Below, in pieces: positions 49,767 through 53,405 of a stretch of DNA of 53,405 bases; positions within the stretch are counted from its first letter, which is position 1, and each line of letters starts with the position of its first letter. Both the position numbers and the translations under genes were made by a program. The stretch comes from Acidobacteriota bacterium (lineage in GTDB: Bacteria; Acidobacteriota; Vicinamibacteria; Vicinamibacterales; UBA2999), in contig CAUJDN010000058.1 in assembly GCA_963169195.1 (NCBI GenBank), positions 1 through 53,405 on the forward strand, written 5' to 3'. Below the pieces are notes generated by a model. That model made no database searches and had not been told where the DNA came from. It saw nothing but the letters and a program-made list of their open reading frames with translations.

Positions 49767-49772
49767 ATTCTA
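49767..49772 (-). promoter_or_regulatory. -10-like box (TAGAAT) of the AbgB-like gene
   Basis: TAGAAT on the minus strand ends 37 nt before the ATG at 49729. The leader holds a GGAGG ribosome-binding site, so this is a conventional leadered gene. Confidence 0.45.
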
Positions 49773-49859
49773 CCCGCCTTTTCACGGATTGGCCGACGCC
49801 GGTATGGCGGTTCGCTCAGCGGCCCGCGCGCGTCTGCTACGATGGCCCGCGACCCACCC

Positions 49860-50750
49860 ATGCTTCCCGCCGAAGGCACCATCGTGCCGCTCGTCACACC
49901 GTTCGACGGTCTGGACCGCATCGACTCCGCCGCGGTCGGGCGGCTGGTCGCCCACCTCCTCGAGGAAGGCGCCGACGCGCTCATGCCGACCGCCCTGACG
50001 GGCGAGGGCCCGCTGCTGTCGGGCGCGGAGACCGAAGCCATGTGGGAGGCGACCTTCGCCGCCGCCGCGGGGCGCGTGCCGGTCGCGCCGGCCGTCATCG
50101 CGACCACCACCCGCGACGCGGTGCGCCTCGCCCGCCGGGCGCACGCGATGGGCGCGGCCGCCGTCATGGCGGCGCCGATCGTACCCGAGCTGTACGCGGG
50201 CCGATCGCGATCGGACGTCCGCGGCTTCATCGAGGCCGTGGCCGACGCCACGCCCCTGCCCGTGATCCTCTTCAACTACCCGACGCTCACGGGCGTCGAC
50301 CTGACACCGGACTTCCTCGCGGAGCTGGCCGACGTCCCGCGGGTCGCGTACGTCAAGGAGAGCACCGGCGACAGCCGGCGCGTGCACGCCATCCACCGGA
50401 GGTGCGAGGGCCGCCTCGAGGTCATCTGCGGCAACCCGAACGCGGCGCTCGAGTCGATGGCCCTCGGCTGCCGCCTCTGGATCACCGGCATCCTGAACGT
50501 CGTGCCGCGCGAGGCCCGCGCGATGCTGCACGCGGTGACGCGCGAGGGCGATCTCCGGCTGGCGCGGGCCATCTACTACGAATGCGTGCTCCCCCTCGTC
50601 GATCTGATGTTCGACACCAGCAATCCCACGGGGGTCATCAAGGCCGGCCTGCGCGCGCGTGGCGTGGACGTCGGCATCCCCCGGCCACCCGGCAGCGACC
50701 TGACGACCGCCGATCGGGCGCGCCTCGCCAGGCTGGCGCCACCCGCCTGA
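49860..50750 (+). CDS. DapA-family (dihydrodipicolinate synthase/N-acetylneuraminate lyase) aldolase
   Basis: The 296-residue protein is a class I aldolase of the DapA group. VPLVTPFDGLDRIDSAAVGR opens it, followed by TALTGEGPLLSGAE in place of the usual GTTGE motif. FNYPTLTGVDL supplies the active-site Tyr140, and VAYVKESTGDSRR the Schiff-base Lys166. The altered GEG motif and the neighbouring tryptophanase-like gene make lysine biosynthesis unlikely. A lyase acting on a 2-oxo acid or hydroxyproline derivative is more probable. The start at 49860 lacks a clear ribosome-binding site, and a TACGAT box (49838-49843) ends 16 nt before it. The next gene begins 13 bp after the stop. Confidence 0.85.
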   Translation: MLPAEGTIVPLVTPFDGLDRIDSAAVGRLVAHLLEEGADALMPTALTGEGPLLSGAETEAMWEATFAAAAGRVPVAPAVIATTTRDAVRLARRAHAMGAAAVMAAPIVPELYAGRSRSDVRGFIEAVADATPLPVILFNYPTLTGVDLTPDFLAELADVPRVAYVKESTGDSRRVHAIHRRCEGRLEVICGNPNAALESMALGCRLWITGILNVVPREARAMLHAVTREGDLRLARAIYYECVLPLVDLMFDTSNPTGVIKAGLRARGVDVGIPRPPGSDLTTADRARLARLAPPA

Positions 50751-50763
50751 TCTCCGGCCTGCC

Positions 50764-52140
50764 ATGCACCCTTTCCACACCATCATCGAGCCGTTCCGGA
50801 TCAAGTCCGTCGAGGCGCTGCGCTTCACGACGCGCGACGAGCGCATCGCCACCCTCGCCCGGGCGGACCACAACGTCTTCAAGCTCGCCGCCGACGCGGT
50901 GCTGGTCGACCTGCTGACCGACTCGGGCACGGGCGCGATGTCGTCGGCGCAGTGGGGCGCGCTGATGCAGGGCGACGAGTCCTACGCGGGGAGCCGGTCG
51001 TTCTTCCGTTTCGAATCGGCGGTCCGCGATCTCACCGGCTTCCGGCACATCATCCCGACGCACCAGGGCCGCGCGGCCGAGCGCATCCTCTTCCACACCG
51101 TCCTGCACCCGGGCGACATCGTCCCGAACAACACGCACTTCGACACGACACGGGCCAACGTGGAGGCCGAGCAGGCCGAGGCACGGGACCTGGTCATCGA
51201 GGAGGGGCGCCAGCCCGGCGTCATCCACCCGTTCAAGGGCAACATCGATCTCGCGGCGCTCGAGGCGCTGCTCGAGACCGAGGGCGACCGCGTGCCGCTC
51301 GTCATGGTCACGGTGACCAACAACTCGGGCGGCGGGCAGCCGGTCTCGCTCGCCAACCTGCGGGGCGTGCGCGCGCTCTGCGACCGCTACGGCAAGCCGT
51401 TCTTCCTGGACGCCTGCCGCTTCGCGGAGAACGCGTGGTTCATCCGGCAGCGCGAGGCGGGCCAGGCGGGCCGGTCGCCGCGCGACATCGCGCGCGAGAT
51501 GTTCAGCCTGGCGGATGGCTGCACGATGTCGGCCAAGAAGGACGGCCTCGCCAACATCGGCGGCTTCCTGGCGATGAACCGCGACGCGTGGGCCGAGGCG
51601 TGCCGCACGCTGCTCATCCTCACCGAAGGGTTCCCCACCTACGGCGGGCTGGCCGGCTACGATCTCGAGGCCATCGCGCGCGGCCTCGAGGAAGTGGTCG
51701 AGGAATCGTACCTGCGCTACCGCATCCGGTCCACCGAGTACCTCGCCGACAAGGTCCGGGCCGCCGGTGTCCCGATCGTCCAGCCGGCCGGCGGCCACGC
51801 CGTGTACCTCGACGCGCGGGCCCTGCTCCCGCACATCCCGCCGCTCGAATACCCCGGCATCGCGCTCCTCAACGCGCTCTACGTCGAGGGCGGCGTGCGC
51901 GGGGTGGAGATCGGCACGGTCATGTTCGGCCTTCACCCCGACGGGAGCGAGGCGGCGGCGCCGCTCGACCTGGTGCGCCTGGCCATCCCGCGCCGCGTCT
52001 ACACGCAGTCGCACATCGACTACGTGGCCGAGGTCGTGATTCACGTGGCCGGCATGCGCGGGCAGCTCCGGGGCTACCGCATCACCTCGGCGCCCCGGGT
52101 GCTCCGCCACTTCACCGCCTCGTTCGAGCCCCTCGGCTGA
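50764..52140 (+). CDS. tnaA: Tryptophanase/tyrosine phenol-lyase-family beta-eliminating lyase
   Basis: The 458-residue protein matches tryptophanase throughout: FRIKSVEALRFTTRDERIAT, VDLLTDSGTGAMSSAQWGAL, GDESYAGSRSFFRFESAV, IIPTHQGRAAERILF, and VTNNSGGGQPVSLANL. The PLP lysine is Lys259 in CTMSAKKDG. It ends RVLRHFTASFEPLG. Tryptophanase splits tryptophan to indole, pyruvate and ammonia; the family also includes tyrosine phenol-lyase and close relatives acting on other amino acids, so the exact substrate is open. No TnaC leader peptide or tryptophan permease is next to it. The distance of 13 bp to the DapA-family gene suggests one operon. Confidence 0.8.
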   Translation: MHPFHTIIEPFRIKSVEALRFTTRDERIATLARADHNVFKLAADAVLVDLLTDSGTGAMSSAQWGALMQGDESYAGSRSFFRFESAVRDLTGFRHIIPTHQGRAAERILFHTVLHPGDIVPNNTHFDTTRANVEAEQAEARDLVIEEGRQPGVIHPFKGNIDLAALEALLETEGDRVPLVMVTVTNNSGGGQPVSLANLRGVRALCDRYGKPFFLDACRFAENAWFIRQREAGQAGRSPRDIAREMFSLADGCTMSAKKDGLANIGGFLAMNRDAWAEACRTLLILTEGFPTYGGLAGYDLEAIARGLEEVVEESYLRYRIRSTEYLADKVRAAGVPIVQPAGGHAVYLDARALLPHIPPLEYPGIALLNALYVEGGVRGVEIGTVMFGLHPDGSEAAAPLDLVRLAIPRRVYTQSHIDYVAEVVIHVAGMRGQLRGYRITSAPRVLRHFTASFEPLG

Positions 52141-52182
52141 CAGCCCGTGGTTGCGGCTTGTCATCGGGAAAGGGGGGGTCCC

Positions 52183-53405
52183 CTACTCGTACCGAAGGGC
52201 CTCGATGGGATCCATCCGCGACGCGCGCATCGCGGGGACCAGCGCGCTCACCATGCCGACGACCATCAGGATGCCGCTGCACACCGCCAGCAGCTCCAGC
52301 GACAGCGCCATGTGGATGTCCGCCGTCCGGCTCGCATCGTCCAGGAGCTCGGAGAGGAACGGCTGAGGGCTGAAGAGGACGACGAGCACCCATGACAGGG
52401 CGACGCCGGCCGCGCCGCCGGCGAAGGCCGTGACGAGCCCCTCGAGGAGGAACTGCAGCAGGATGGACTGCCGCCGCGCGCCAAGCGCCTTGCGGATGCC
52501 GATCTCGCGGGTGCGCTCGGTGACCGAGACGAACATGATGTTCATCACACCCACGCCGCCGATGGCCAGCGTGAGCACGCCGATGAACCCGAGCACCAGC
52601 TTCAGGCCGAGGACGATGCCCGCGGTGATCTCGGCGGTCTGCGTGGAGCCGAACATGCGGAGCGCGCGCTCGTCCTCCGGGTCGAAGCCGAGTCGCCTGC
52701 CGAGCAGCTCCGTCACCTGCGCCGTCGCCTGCGCTTCCTTCGTGGCGTCCACGGCCTGGTACACGAACACCGTCGTGTACTCGGTGTTCCAGAGCTGGCC
52801 GGCGGTCGTGTACGGGATGAAGATCGACTCGCGGTCCGGGCGCAGGTAGTTGGAGAGCTGCACCTTCTCCTTCTGCACGCCGACCACCTCGAACGCCATG
52901 CCCCCGATGCGGATGCGCTGGCCCACCGGCGGCACGTGGCCGAACATCTTGCGCGCCACCTCGCTGCCGATGAAGGCCACGCGGCGCTGCAGGCGCACGT
53001 CCTCCGCATCGGGGAAGCGGCCCGAGGCCACCCACTGGCTGCGCATCACGGCGTACTCGGGCGCCACGCCCCGCACCATGTAGGAGCCCTGCTTCACCCC
53101 CCAGGACATCGGGAAGTCGCGCGCGAACTCGGGGCTCACGAACTTCACCAGCGGCGCCTCGCGGACGGCCAGCACATCGGCCTCCTTCAGCCGGATGCGC
53201 CTGCCGGCGCGCTCGCCGCCCGCCTGCAGGCTGGTCTGCCCGGGCCACACGATGACCACGCCATCGCCGAACGCACCGCGGAACCCGCGCGCCAGCGCGT
53301 CACGGAAGCCGTTGCCGTAGGACAGCAGCACCACCACCGAGACAATGCCCCACGAGATGCCGAGCATCGACAGCACGGCACGCGTCCGGTTGCGCGCCAG
53401 GCCGG
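52183..53405 (-). CDS. MacB-like ABC transporter permease (cut by the window edge)
   Basis: The minus-strand frame ends at 52183 and is still open at the last base of the window, so the N-terminus is missing. It reads LARNRTRAVLSMLGISWGIV at the start of the known part, then a periplasmic MacB_PCD domain (about 35-240). An FtsX-like domain with three membrane helices follows (IVLGLKLVLGFIGVLTLAIG; VTERTREIGIRKALGARRQS; the final LAVCSGILMVVGMVSALVPA). It ends ALRYE. MacB/FtsX permeases couple an ATPase to export or envelope remodelling. The ATPase gene would lie beyond the window if present. Confidence 0.9.
   Translation of the reverse strand, partial: GLARNRTRAVLSMLGISWGIVSVVVLLSYGNGFRDALARGFRGAFGDGVVIVWPGQTSLQAGGERAGRRIRLKEADVLAVREAPLVKFVSPEFARDFPMSWGVKQGSYMVRGVAPEYAVMRSQWVASGRFPDAEDVRLQRRVAFIGSEVARKMFGHVPPVGQRIRIGGMAFEVVGVQKEKVQLSNYLRPDRESIFIPYTTAGQLWNTEYTTVFVYQAVDATKEAQATAQVTELLGRRLGFDPEDERALRMFGSTQTAEITAGIVLGLKLVLGFIGVLTLAIGGVGVMNIMFVSVTERTREIGIRKALGARRQSILLQFLLEGLVTAFAGGAAGVALSWVLVVLFSPQPFLSELLDDASRTADIHMALSLELLAVCSGILMVVGMVSALVPAMRASRMDPIEALRYE

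Overview
The window is very GC-rich, densely coding DNA from a Gram-negative bacterium. Two DUF5916 outer-membrane proteins, an OprP-type porin, a multihaem cytochrome, a TMTC-like TPR protein, a MacB-type permease and many GTG/TTG starts with -10-like boxes close to the start codon together suggest an Acidobacteriota genome, most likely Vicinamibacteria. This placement is inference; no rRNA, tRNA or CRISPR was seen.

Layout. 1-6.2 kb: a co-directional set of porin, octahaem cytochrome c, DUF5916 barrel and a cytochrome c'-like lipoprotein, which could be an envelope electron-transfer or uptake module. 6.2-9.7 kb: a coiled-coil membrane protein, a TPR membrane protein and an orphan Nif11-type RiPP precursor. 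9.7-23.6 kb: an eroded region where intact genes (sulfotransferase, CIA30 protein, SARP-like regulator, rhodanese, molybdopterin oxidoreductase, DUF5674 pair) alternate with at least a dozen gene fragments (cytochrome c', matrixin, prolyl oligopeptidase, DoxX, photolyase-related, DUF2442, GH15, IS91 transposase, PlsC, asparaginase, cupin, M28 peptidase, TolB/TPR). A dispersed repeat (R1, three copies) and a second repeat (R2, two copies) sit at several of the breakpoints.

23.6-39.3 kb: housekeeping and envelope genes: an acyltransferase, a nucleotidyltransferase with a small partner, a PQQ-like propeller, an M16-like protein, a fused acyl-ACP synthetase/ACP/acyltransferase, Hsp20, malic enzyme, a frameshifted radical SAM gene, a second DUF5916 protein and an alpha-oxoamine synthase. 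39.3-45 kb: two divergent membrane proteins sharing one palindromic -10 box, then a transporter plus acetylpolyamine amidohydrolase. 45-53.4 kb: a second molybdopterin oxidoreductase large subunit, a cupin, an AbgB-like amidohydrolase, a DapA-family lyase with a tryptophanase-like enzyme, and a MacB-like permease cut by the window edge.

Two sequence-level patterns stand out. First, at least nine genes start 6-8 nt after a -10-like hexamer, as expected for leaderless mRNAs. Second, repeats coincide with truncated-gene junctions in the 9.7-23.6 kb region.
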